Assembly (NCBI GenBank): GCA_013397695.1
Contig: VYZI01000043.1
Coordinates: 997,015 to 1,061,014 of the forward strand
Source: Centropus unirufus
Taxonomy: Eukaryota; Chordata; Aves; Cuculiformes; Centropidae
Reading direction: 5' to 3'
Length of the DNA stretch: 64,000 nucleotides
In this document: one piece after another, positions 52,001 through 63,362 of the stretch
Numbering within the stretch: position 1 is the first letter of the stretch
How the letters are laid out: every line of letters begins with the position of its first letter
Notes under the pieces: model-generated
What the model was told of the DNA's origin: nothing
Database searches by the model: none
What the model saw: only the letters and a program-made list of their open reading frames with translations
Position numbers and translations under genes: made by a program

Positions 52001-55000
52001 CCAGCCTGCACTATAAAAATCCTCTATAATTTAACAAAATCATCAGGATAGAACCCACATCCCACTAGAAACAATAGTGAGATTATCCCTTTGGATTTGA
52101 CTGCAGCCTTTACAAAAAAAAGAGTGGATGGAATATTTTAATAGAAAACCCATTTCAAGGTTCTCAGGAGAAATGAGCTGGAAAAAATCACCATGTAATG
52201 GGATAAATGATTACAATTTCAGTGCTGGAAGTGGCCAGCGTAATTTTTCAGTGCACGCTGCCAATGAAAGCAACTCTGCAACCAAAAGGGCAGGAGAAGA
52301 GATAGAAACAACAATATTCCTGTGTTCAAAAGTTAATAATTTACACCAACATAGAAATCAAATGGCTGAAAGAAAGGTGGTGCAAGGAAGGCTAGAAAAA
52401 TGTAACATCCCCATTTTGCAGAAAACTGACATCACTTTTGTGTCACAACAAAGATCTAAGCAGAACACCCAAATATCTAGCAGAAGAGTAGGAATGTGGT
52501 GTCTTCTAGTCAAGCCGAGGAAGCAGGCTATGGGAAACTTCAGACAAGGGGAAAAAATCCTTATTCAAAGGAAAAATTATTTTTGGATCTATTTGCTTTC
52601 TTTCAGAAAGGGGCCAGCCATTTCTAATTAGAGCTGCCACTCACACAGAGTAGAGCAGACTCCAGCAATAGAGCACGTGCTTCAAAATGAACAGACAAGA
52701 AACTTCAGTTGCATCATTAACTCTCCAGAGGCTGCAAAAATGCTGTGTGCAAGTTACAGCCATTTTCAATCAAACACCTTGGGTCAGAAAGCATTTGCAA
52801 CCAAGTCTTGTCAATAATGGGAATTCCTTCTTGAGGCTCCCTATGTGAGTTATTTACTGAGATTTTCAGTGAAGAATAACCTGTAGGACAAATCTAAACT
52901 TCAACAGCTTTTGAAATGTCATGTTCCGTCCCCGTCCCCCCACCCCCAAAGATCACTGTGATGTCCAGAAACACAAAAAAATGGGCTAGGGGGAAAGCTG
53001 TGCTTGGGTGCTGCACAGCTGCAGAGCGGCAGGGTGGCTGTAGTCATGGCACATTGGGGTCACATGCAGTGAATTGTGCTGAACCCATTTCACAGCTAGA
53101 AGTTTTTTTAAAAAAACCTGCAAGTTACAGTACCCGACCAGATCCATCGCTCAAGGAATGTATATGGCACATTCTTCCCCATTTCCCAAATTCACTATGA
53201 TCCTGGTAGTAGCTCCACAACTCCCCCATACTGCCTTGCCAAGACAAACCTGAGAAGCAGAGCTTGCAGCAGGATTAACAGGCCAGTTCAGTCTGCGAGG
53301 CTGGTTTGCACCATGGTCATCTCTACCAAGCCTGCCCAGCCATTCCCTGTGCAAATGCTTCCTTTTTGAAGGGAGGTCACCCTTAATCTCACAGAAATGT
53401 GAAGCTCGCTAGCAGGTGGTGAGGCAAAGATAACTGACACGGCCCCAAAGCTACAGCTTCCCCCACAGGGTCCCACTCACACAGTGAGACATGGGACCAG
53501 CATGTTCAGTTGGCCCCTCCAGGTTTCATTGCCTGCTTGAGCCACCCGCAGCAAGCTGCCAGCAAGAGGAACAGGGAAGCTTTTAGCATGTGCTGGTACC
53601 GCTGTGCCCCACTGCATGGTCAGACCTCACAGCAAGGTGAGCTGAAAACCACCTGAAAACTCTAAAACCCAAATCATCTGCAACAAGCTGAGCACACTGA
53701 TCCGGTGGGCCTCAGACATCCACTACTACTGCTGCCACTGGGGAAAGCAAAGGAAGGGCAAGACTCTCCCTTGGCTGCTGGGAAGCCCAAGACTGGTGAA
53801 GGCCTTACAGGGAGCTTCATTCTTAGTGCGCAAGAGCCTGGTATCGTACTGACAATCTGTTGAATATTTTAAGTTTTCACTTACCTACATCTGGCAACAA
53901 TTTGCATTGCTTGGAAATATCCAGTTTCACACATGGCCTCAAAAACAGATTTGATATTCTCGAAATGTAGTTTGGGTTTCATTTCCCAAGGCCTGTAGAA
54001 TGCTGGTCACACAGCACTGGCTCTTCTTTGCCAGGCAAGTTGCATTAGACAGAATCTAAAAATACATTAAATACTTTCTAATATTACTTTCTGCCATGAG
54101 CAGTTACTGTAGCTACTGCAAGGATGTAGCAAGAAAGGGCAAGAGGCCGCAAAACTCTTTTATTCAGCCGGGATATGTGCTGGGAAAGGTCAAAAGGCCG
54201 TGGGATATAATTTGGTGTTTCAATATTTGCCTTAGCATTGATAGTTTATCAAAATTACAACTTCAAGAACTCTAATGAGCTGATAATCTCCTCCTACGCC
54301 AAGAAGGCAACAAATTTAGCAGAGTTATAAAATCCATCTGCAATACAAAGTTTGAGGAAATACTGCCTGATATTTAAGAACCTGACAGAGACCCAGTTGC
54401 CAAGAAAAAGAAGTGTCTGAGCAAGCTGTGGGTCTGTCATTTAGTGTGAGGGTGTTTAACATACTGACAGCCCACTAAATAGTATGGGTTTCTTGTGCGG
54501 AAGCAAAGGAGCTTTTTATACCCTGTGCGCAGATGTAGCAGCTCTTTCCTCTCAAGCAGCAGCCAGGTTTCACCTTCATAGATTTGCACAGCATGCCCTG
54601 TGAGGAGGTAGCATAGCACACCTGAAAAACAGGCAGAACCGAGGCATGGGAAGAATACAGTGCCAAGAGTTTGAAGTAAGAGCCCAGCTCCCAGGAGTCC
54701 AGCTTTAGTATCACTCAAGCTTCCACCCAAACACACCAGCCAGACCTATTTTAGCATTGGTCTCTTCACTTGCTCTGCTTGGCTACCTGAATCCTTGAGT
54801 GACACTGAGCCCCACGTTTCTCAGTAAATCCATGAAGTTCTTCAGTCCCTGCCAAGCGGTCTTTGAAAAGGAGGGGGATAAAAAAAAGTTACTTGATGGG
54901 AAAGCAAACAGTTGAACTCAAATAATCATTCCCTGTACTCCTATCACCTCGGTGACGTTGCTATGGCCAGGGCTGTGATGTGCTTCTCTTCTCCATCACT

Positions 55001-56100
55001 TTGGTTACTCAAGTACAAGGCATGGATAATTTAACCAGTGATCCTGATCTCCAGAACAACCTGTGTGTTCACTTGGAACAAGCTAGTATTGTCTTACAAT
55101 ACTAGAAGTAGGCCAATCTAAAGGCAGGTGGAGCAATTCACTCACCTTCATCTACAGGGCAGTTCACTCAGCCCCTCTGTACTTCCCCATCTAGAGCAGC
55201 AGTCTGATTCCAGGGAAACTGAGGAATGTTCTTCCTGGGACAATCCTTGGCAGAGGCATGAATTAATGTCTTACTTCAAGCCCAGATTGCCTGTGCTGTT
55301 ATGACTTCCTCAGTGCCTTCCTGTTAACAGCAACACGCTGGTCAATCAATACAATGCTTGGTAATTTAATCATCTAGAAGGCCTCCAAGTCTTTCTTTTC
55401 TACACGCCACACAGTGCATGTGAAGATCCTGGCAGAAGGAACAGCAACTCCTGGCTCCCAGGGAAAGCTGAATACTAGTGTGCTCTCAACATTTTACTGA
55501 AAGAAGTTCAGCAGCAGCTCTAAAATTAACCCTTATTGTGGTTGCTTCAAATATTCCTACACAAGTTAAAATAAAAATTCACCTGAACCCTATTTTTTCA
55601 AGCTCCGCATGTTAAATGTTCTATCACTCCCACCCTACCACTCTTTGCTGCACACTGACTTTGCTACCATGTGCTGCAGAAAAACTCCCTCACCAGAGCT
55701 CAGTGCACCTCCATCATTGCTGACTGCTGAACTCTGCCATGTCTCATACATGAGCATTTTTGTTTCATAGAGCAGGTGTGCCACCACTGCAGGTTTTTAC
55801 AGACTTGCTCTCCTGGCTGAGAAGCCGCCACTCCCAGGTTTTTCACCCACAAACCTCCCAATGGTCACAGCAGGACCAGCATTTGCAGTCTCACACATTT
55901 GCCAAGTTCTTAATACTTTCAGTCTTCACTGATGCAGCTTTGATTCCCTCTCATTAAATCAAAAAGATGTTTTAATCTGCATGATTACCTCCCTTCCTGT
56001 TTTCAAATCACTGCCAAGTTCTTAAATCTTTACCAATATCTTTAATATGTCAAGTGTTTTAAGTAGCGAGCAAGTAAGCTCCAGGCTGTCAGAAATACTG
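46036..56100. other. Intergenic DNA, no gene recognised
   Basis: About 10 kb of mostly AT-rich sequence. Open frames of 60-170 codons occur on both strands; the longest, 52128-52631 (plus, 167 codons), is discussed as a finding. None has a recognisable domain, conserved motif or clear exon structure. Homopolymer runs (T-run at about 46511, A-run at about 46410) are the only repeats noted. Confidence 0.55.
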
Positions 56101-58612
56101 GTTATCATGCTTCAAGCAAGGAAAGAACACTTTAATGTTCACCTGTTCACCTTCTAATGGAGAGGTTTTATTGTAGCAACACTCCCCGGAGTACTCTCAG
56201 TAACTTCGCATTTCCACCAGCACAAACACCGAGTTATACCATGAATAAATATGGAGAAGAAAAATAGCTATTCCCACAACAGCCTTGACAGGTTACATTT
56301 AATTAAAACCAGTTTAATGATAGATAAGCTCTAGTATTTCCAGCAGCAAATCATAAGTGGTTGACTGTTTTCATATACAGAGAAAAAAATCAGAACATAA
56401 CTACATAAGCTAGCATAGTTAGTTTACTGGTTGTCAAACACAGAAGAAAAGGAGGGTTTAACATGTAAAACACCAGGACCAAGAGCAAAAATTAAATGGA
56501 TACTTTGTAGGAATCAAAGTTCAACTATATAAACTTAAGGTGTTCACAATGCTTACTCGTTAATCTCTCAAAAGTTACTTTTGAGGCGATTCCTACACCA
56601 GAAAAAAATGACTAAAAGTTTTCAGTATATCCCATAGATAAACTCAGTACAATTGCTGCTTTGAAACATTCTTCACTGGTGCCCCTTTAAAGCAAACAGA
56701 AGAATGCTGCAAATACCTGTTTCTTAGCATCCTTCACTTGCTCTTTGAGCTCTCAGGAGACAGCTAAAGGCAATTGAGCATGCCTGCACACACATCAGTA
56801 ACCAGGCCTCTTCCCTATAAACAGAAGAAAAGAGTGGGCCCCTAGTGTGAAATCCTAAAGCTGCCAGGATCCTCCCTAGTCCTGCATCGATCTCAGGCAC
56901 TGTCAGCACGGATGTGGTGCCACTCCACAGAGGACCAGCATCTGCCTGTCAAGTCTCAGCTAGCACTGGTGGGAGGAGACAACACAAGAGGGAGCATTTC
57001 CTCTTTTGTACTGTTACTTTATTTTGTAGTAAGATTCATGTAGTATATAAAATAGAACAGGTAAAACTGAACAAAGCCCGCAAAATAAACAGAGGAGTTC
57101 AGGTGACAAACCACTACAGCTCTGCTTTCATGGTTTCATGATGATGTCACAGAACTCGTGCACACTTCACCTTGTACTTTTACAGTTCTCTAGCATATGA
57201 ACCTACATAAAAGCTGATATGTTCCAAGTAAGCCATAGGTAGGTGACCATGTAGAGAAAAAAAGGCTTTCTTAAGCCACAGCTGCCCTTGACACAGGTTA
57301 CGATGATGTCTAACTCTACCGTAATGCACATTACATCAAGAACCTTGAAAGAGCCTCTGAGAAAATGGGTTCACATTAAGCATTTTAAAGAAAGGTCAAA
57401 AATACTGCACTGTACCAAGAGTATACCTCCCAATGTCCTCCTTGTGCCTGAGGAGCATTCGTGTTTTTTTAAAGAAGCTACTACGCAGATGACACCAAAC
57501 CTAGAGGTAGGTTATAGGCAAAGGTAACTTACAGGCAAAAACAAAACATCCCTTTCCAGCCAATCATTGTACAACCCACCCAGCAGAAGGCAAGGCAAAA
57601 CGTCAACAAATCTTCCCTCCCACCTTAACATTGCTCATGTGGTGCATTTAATTCCTAGTGCCGTAAGAACAGCGGATCATCAGCTGCTTGTGAATGCAGT
57701 CATGCCAAGAGAACAGCTTGAAGTTATCCAAGCAAAAATCTGTTACTGGGCAGAACTGGTGCACTGGACCCTTACCAACCAGATCTCCAAGATCGGGAAG
57801 TGACCTGATGGTAGAGAACAAATGTGGTTTTTTTTCCTTTTGACACGGGAAATAGTCAGTATCATTAACAGTATCATTAACAGGAGAAGGTGCTGCTAAG
57901 CCTATATGGAAGGAGTCAAATGAGCTTGTCTCAAATGGTGAGAGATGAACAGAGAAGGCTGAGAAAGGTTGAAACCCAGCACACTTCCAAGATCAAGTTT
58001 TGCTTTTAAAAAAGTCACTGTACCAGATGAACTGGTTAAACAGCTCGTCTTGGGCATCATCTGGGTTCAACAGTAACGTTGGTAAGGAATATCTGAGTAA
58101 ATTTCAACAGGGATGAGAAACATCTGCAAGTACAATAGTAAACAGCAAATTAAACCCAAATTTTAATGGTGCAACACCTCCAGGTCACAAGATGTGGACA
58201 AAGTTTTAATTGTAACTGCCTTCAGTGCACTATTTCATGATAATCAAAAGGAACAATGCCGAAGATTAGTTTTATTTCTACTTCCAAAGGAAAAGGGGAA
58301 AAGGTTAAATAAGTGTTCTCCAATTTGTTCTCCACTATATGTACACCCACACACATACACCCACACACATGCACACACCCCTCAAACTGCAATGACATTT
58401 CTTTTTGACCAAAAGAGTAGATCCGGGGAGTAAGTGCAAAATGCAAAATCAACTGACAGAAAATGCTGAACAAACAGCATCATAAAAATACAAAATATTT
58501 ATATTACTGAACTATTAACAGATGATGTTCTCCGTTTCTTTAAAACTTTGGAACCACATAGCTGATTTCTTGATAAATCTAGTCCATGCCAGCTTCCAGA
58601 ACTATTAATTGT
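56101..58612 (-). other. BTF3L4: Probable BTF3L4 3' UTR and downstream flank; candidate poly(A) signals
   Basis: Downstream of the BTF3L4 stop codon the first minus-strand AATAAA is at 58271-58276, about 340 bases after the stop; another is at 57018-57023. Either could end the transcript, and tandem poly(A) site use is common for such genes. A CA-rich simple repeat (58342-58380) lies before the first signal. The true end is not determinable from sequence alone. Confidence 0.45.
58342..58380 (+). repeat. CA-rich simple repeat
   Basis: Interrupted CACA/CCCACACACA units with TAC and TGC interruptions; lies in the inferred BTF3L4 3' UTR, so the transcript would carry a GU-rich stretch. Confidence 0.8.
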
Positions 58613-58659
58613 TTAGTTAGCTTCATTCTTTGATGCTTCATCAAAATTTTCTACGAGAT
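58613..58659 (-). CDS. BTF3L4: BTF3L4 last coding exon (C-terminus and stop)
   Basis: The exon encodes DLVENFDEASKNEAN and TAA (residues 144-158), identical to the human C-terminus as I recall it. The acceptor is catctctttcag before ATCTCGTAG. It completes the Asp codon started by the previous exon. The TAA is at 58613-58615. The exon continues into 3' UTR. Confidence 0.96.
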
Positions 58660-59531
58660 CTGAAAGAGATGAAGATATTTAATACAGTAACATCACCTTC
58701 ATAGGTTTAATCAAAATGCATATGGCACAGATAGGAAAGGTTAAGTAGTTCTTGACTCATGTAAACCTTCTATTATCAGTGGATTTCAAAGGACTTTAGA
58801 AAACAGGGTGTGTTTGAACATACACAAAGAACTAGAACTGCAGCAACACTCAGAAGAGTGAAGGTTCTAACATTAAGTGATTAAGAACTGATTTTGAGAG
58901 ATACTCTGCCAGCTGCAGTTGAGTCTTCAGCCACCAACAGAATGTCTGCAGCACGGCACCCGTCGTGCTGCACTCCAGGAAAAAATTTTGGAACGAACTG
59001 TACTTTAATGTGAGGTCAAAGAATTAAATCAGAGCCAGAGCATGAGGAATTGATCCTCCAGGTCCATAAGTCTGCTGTTTTAGCTAACATACCATACTGA
59101 TGGGTACAGAAGAATATGATTGACAGACAGATATTGACTGGCAAATTAAGAGCGTACAATATCTATTTATTGAGAAACTTTCAGGCATCGATGTAAGGTC
59201 AGCCTCTTCAGCTACAGAAATAAAAAAATCCCCACCCTAGACTCTGATTTGAAGACAACTATATCAACCATGTGACTTTGCAGCCCTAAAGCCTTATTTG
59301 GACATTTATATCACCTGCTCAACCTCTCCCAAAGTATTTTAACCTATTTTCACTTCAAAACTCAGCAATTTGCACAAGGTGAACCTTTGTGCAAAAGCTG
59401 GAATCAGAAGTCATCCATGTTTTACTGCTGCCTCATGTGAGGGCACCTTTAGCACATGAAGAGCTAAATATTTAAATGCATGTATTGAATCATTTACACA
59501 ATAAATGGACATTTAAAGGTGCAGTGCTTAC
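58660..59531 (-). other. BTF3L4: BTF3L4 last intron
   Basis: An 872-base intron with a gtaagcac donor and a tctctttcag acceptor. No other feature was seen. Confidence 0.85.
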
Positions 59532-59591
59532 CTGGGACATCATCATCTTCTTCATCAATATCTTCAGATTTTGGTGCTTTACTATCCAACA
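59532..59591 (-). CDS. BTF3L4: BTF3L4 coding exon, acidic C-terminal linker
   Basis: The exon encodes VLDSKAPKSEDIDEEDDDVP (residues 124-143), an acidic tail typical of the BTF3/NAC-beta family. One Pro in human is Ser here (KPE to KSE). The acceptor is tttttatag before TGTTGGATA; the donor is CCCAG followed by gtaagc. Sixty bases, phase 1 on both sides, so the exon could be skipped without a frameshift. Confidence 0.96.
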
Positions 59592-61252
59592 CTATAAAAA
59601 GAAATTTGGTGCTAAGTTCTCGTTATACAGAGTTAGAGACAATCACACAACAAAACAAAACTCAAAACTTACAGATGAAAAAAGAAAGCACTTCTCCAAC
59701 CCCCAAGCACACAAACACCTGGGTAACAATACTAATCAGCGTGACCAAAAAGCCTACTCGGGAATATTCTTACACCACAGCATTAGCACACCAATTTTCC
59801 AGTGCCATGGGGCTTTAAGGTAGAGCCACGAACAGATCCAACAACAGCCAAAAAGCCCATGAAAAGGGTCTCAACATTGGTTGAGACCAACGATTGGATT
59901 GGTCCCTGATTGGGATCAATGTATCCTACAATTCAATTACCAAGGGGCTGCAACTGTAGGAAAAAGGATTTCCATATCAAGAGTGCTGCATCAAACCTAC
60001 TTTTCTGTAAGTCATGGAAGCTGGAACATGCAATAAGTAATCTAGAGAAATGCAAGAACTTAAAGCATTTTTTCTCAGTCTGACTCGCTGTACTCTAAAG
60101 AAAGCACAGCATCTACAGCTGTAGATGTATTAAAAAAACACTTAGGATGATCCAGCTTTCTAAATTTTTAAAGACATTTTACACACTAATAAAGAAGAAA
60201 AAATGAACCCTTTACTTTCAATCAAACTCCAAACATGAAATATGGAAGAAATTAAAATTACTGATTTAGAAGGAATATTTGTTGAAAACATCACAATGTA
60301 TTTTCCAGTTCCAAACACGGACAACAGCAATGTGTCCAGTCAGTCTTTTTAACGGCCATAACAGCCTAAGCGTGAAAACCCAATTTCTTTTTAACATCTA
60401 ACTTCACTAGGCTTTGATATCAAGAGGGAGTTTTTGGTACAACACAACATGAAACACAAGCTGTGACACAGCTACTTGTAATGAAGTCTAACTGTCCTGC
60501 AGCCTAAGAAACCATTTACAAACTCCTATCACTGTCGGACTGATAACCTCCACTCTTCACAGTACTCATGATCTAATTTCATAATATGCACTATTGCAAG
60601 AATAAATTCCCATCTGTTATAAACTTGCTTTGGGACAGTCGTTCAGGCAAAACAAGCCAGTGCTTCCCTAGTGATGGAATTGTTCTAAAAGGGATCACCC
60701 CCAGACTCCTTTTCTTAACCATAAAGTCATAGTAGCGGTTATACCGCATACATACACACACCATGCTCCCATGGTTTTAAAGTGAGTAGAAAGTAAGAAA
60801 TAATAAAATTTGAAATTTTGAATCAAATATTTGATTTTGTATTAATTTTAAAAAGACTTGGTTTAATCATGAATTATAGATTAGATCAGGAACATGCTTC
60901 TTCCTCTAATCTGCAAGAGAAATGTTTTCTATGAACAAAGAAAACTGGACTGATTCCCTGACAAAAACAGCTTATTACATTTTTCACAGGTGAAAACACA
61001 AACTTGCTTTCTTACATATTTTGTCACATGCAATCATACACCTGCCATAATTTACATTTCTAAATCAGAGCCTGCCTCTATAGAATCTTGAATCAACAAG
61101 GTGCAGAAGTGTCTGTCCATCCACCACACCCCCTCTTCCCACAACAGTGGCAAATGCACAAATGCACACTTGTTGCTGGTAAATTTGGACTAACACTTCT
61201 AATACTTCATGTGTTCTATAGAGCAGCAGTGAAAGATTCTGAAGATACCCAC
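59592..61252 (-). other. BTF3L4: BTF3L4 intron
   Basis: A 1.66-kb intron with a gtgggtatc donor and a tttttatag acceptor. Short inverted repeats are present (59867-59888 and 60110-60127) but are within chance expectation. No exon or RNA gene was recognised. Confidence 0.8.
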
Positions 61253-61454
61253 CTTGTCTTGGGAACTGTTCAGCTAACTTCCTGAGACTTGTTAAGCTGT
61301 CAGCACCAAGCTGGCTTAAGATGCCTGGAAGCATTTCTGTGATCGGTTTAGCTTCTGCGTGACCAGTGATTGCAAAAGTGTTAGCAGAGAGGGAAGCCTG
61401 AACCTTGGGGTTGTTGAAGTGAATAACTGTTCCATCATCTTTGATCATGTTCAC
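61253..61454 (-). CDS. BTF3L4: BTF3L4 coding exon, NAC domain core
   Basis: The exon encodes residues 57-123, VNMIKDDGTVIHFNNPKVQA, SLSANTFAITGHAEAKPITE and onward to LRKLAEQFPRQ. This is the beta-barrel NAC domain through which BTF3-type proteins pair with NAC-alpha; the dimer sits at the ribosome exit tunnel and shields nascent chains. The sequence appears identical to human BTF3L4; wording such as SLSANTFAITGHAEAKPITE fits BTF3L4, but I separated it from BTF3 mainly by the C-terminal tail and the neighbouring gene. The acceptor is tatttaaacag before GTGAACATG; the donor is GACAAG followed by gtgggt. Length is 202 bases, phase 0 in and phase 1 out. Confidence 0.97.
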
Positions 61455-63248
61455 CTGTTTAAATACATTAATAATATTTACCAAAACACAGCAGCATCTT
61501 GCTGAACGAGCATAGCTTATTAAAATCTAGATTTAAAATATTTTTAAATTGCAGTAGTATTACTCTTCCTAGGGAAAAATACAACCATGACAAAAGAATC
61601 TGGAATTAACACCACCTAAACTGGAAAAGAGTTAATGATGAGGTATGGGTTCATACATTCTGTATGAAAGGTAGAATTTAAGGGCTTTGGTTCCTTCATA
61701 AAATACATTTCTCTATAAAACTTAACAACTATGCAAGGACTGTATGTTATCATACACTTCATGTATGTTTTTAGCAAAGGCAAGGAACATACCCAGGCCA
61801 TTAGGCTGCAAAGTACAAACAAGTTAATATTAAGACCATACAATGGTAAAAAATAGACTAATAGGAAAAATGACAAACAAAACCTTCAGCTCTGTTGTAA
61901 CTCTCGACAAACTTAATCTCAAAAAGAAAAGCCTTGCCACATCAGTTTGAGACATCACCATTCACTGCTCTCGCCTCTCAGTAAAACCTTGTTTCTGCAG
62001 CAGAACTGGCAAAGAAGGCATAAGATTCCCAACCTGACCCACTGCTCAAGGCAAGAATGCTCCCTGCACATGTACGCACACCTGGAGGTTTACGGACAAA
62101 CTGCACTAGAAGAGGCTTTCATGCCTTCCCAGTCTTAAAGGAGTCACCATGGAATTACTACATACATTGTACCTAAGTTTCACAACCAGTTTAGCAGCCT
62201 GCTTTGCTCCTAATATTAAAGCTCATCCTGGTGAATCATTTGGGTTTATTTTGGTTTTTTTTTTTTTACTTAAGACAATGGAAAATTAAAAAGGTTTTGC
62301 TTCTGGACATGGCTAAACAATGGGTAAGCAGCACATTGTCTCATCTCCCTTCATGTCAAGGCTTTTGAAATCCCTAGAAACTGCCTCTGAATAAAGATCG
62401 TATATTCGGGGGCTCAGGGGGAAATGACATTTTGAAAATTTACAGTCAAACCAGGCTTCTACACTGAAGCTTTATTTGCTTTCGGAAGAGAGGAATGCCC
62501 TAAAGTGACCTCTGAAGGCAACTGCAATTCTGCTCAAATTAATTAATCACAGATTAAATATTATGCTTCTTTAGCCAAAAACTACAGTAATACTGAGTTC
62601 ATGATGAAGGAACACCCCTTCCTCTCCACCTTAGGAGCGTCACTCTTTGCAGTATTATGGCAAATATCAGTGTCTCACTTCCTATTTCATCCCTGTAAAA
62701 CAGCTGTATTTATGAAATATCCAAAACCTCTCTATTCCTGTTTACGTTAATACAGAATTGCTTACTGTGTTGTAAGAAATGCCATCTCCTGTGACTTCTG
62801 CAAACAATTCTGGTTACTCTCATGCATTAGAAGGATCCAAAATTTGATACAACAGCATTGCAAGTTCTTACTCCAGGTAGTTTTATGGTTTTCTTTATGT
62901 TCTGCACCACATGACCCTTGCTTTAGACATGCCTGCACAGTATGCGTGCATTTACTGCCCTTCTCTTTGAAGTATGTAATTAAGTTCATGAAGTTCTTAA
63001 GTTCAAGAGTAGAGTTTTGTTTTGCAACAAATGCAGGAATAATACATGACAAATGGCTTAAAGCTTCTACAACTGCTATCGGGCCAGAACCTCCTTTCCC
63101 TTGGTACATATTCATTACTGCAAATGAGACATCAATCAAGTAACTATCAGCAACCTAAAGAGAAAACTGTTGGTTATAATGAAAACAAATCACCACCAAG
63201 CCAACACAATTGAATTTCAATCAGGAAACACTTATTTTATCGCTATAC
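61455..63248 (-). other. BTF3L4: BTF3L4 intron with an unexplained open frame
   Basis: A 1.8-kb intron between residues 56 and 57 (phase 0). It contains a T-run at about 62259-62270 and a 130-codon minus-strand open frame behind a good acceptor (see the separate entry). Confidence 0.8.
62762..63154 (-). other. Possible unannotated exon: 130-codon open frame behind a splice acceptor
   Basis: On the minus strand the pyrimidine-rich cagttttctctttag is followed immediately by GTTGCTGATAGTTACTTG, opening a frame without stops for 130 codons to a TAA at 62762. The frame is the one that an upstream BTF3L4 exon ending in phase 0 (GAG, residue 56) would impose. The product starts VADSYLIDVSFAVMNMYQGK and has a normal, protein-like hydrophobic pattern with several Cys, but no domain that I recognise. 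A possible internal donor (CTGGA followed by gtaagaac, last base 62872) would shift frame into the next BTF3L4 exon, so an alternative last exon is the simpler model; a minus-strand AATAAA lies further on at about 62471. It could equally be a chance frame. Confidence 0.25.
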
Positions 63249-63362
63249 CTCTTCAATGCCAGCAATGTTATTTACAGCCAGCTTTTTGAGGGAACTCTGA
63301 AGCTTTTTGTCATCAGCTGTTGCTGTTCTGTGCACCACCTTCTTCTTTCTGCGAGCTGTTCC
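63249..63362 (-). CDS. BTF3L4: BTF3L4 coding exon, start of NAC region
   Basis: The exon encodes residues 19-56, GTARRKKKVVHRTATADDKK then LQSSLKKLAVNNIAGIEE. It contains the basic RRKKKVVH motif, the ribosome-contact signature of NAC-beta family proteins, and the start of the NAC domain. The acceptor is tccttttccag before GGAACAGC; the donor is GAAGAG followed by gtatagc, a slightly weak donor. Length is 114 bases, phase 0 on both sides. The 18 N-terminal codons expected upstream were not found between 63363 and 64000 and must lie beyond the right edge. Confidence 0.96.

Noticed and set aside
59867..59920. Two neighbouring hairpins (8-base arms, then 9-base arms with one mismatch) in a BTF3L4 intron
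   Set aside because: Inverted repeats this short are expected many times in 64 kb, and I saw no snoRNA or miRNA signature.
60110..60127. Perfect 18-base palindrome CATCTACAGCTGTAGATG
   Set aside because: A 9-base arm without loop is expected about 0.2 times in 64 kb, so it is only slightly unusual, and nothing nearby suggests function.
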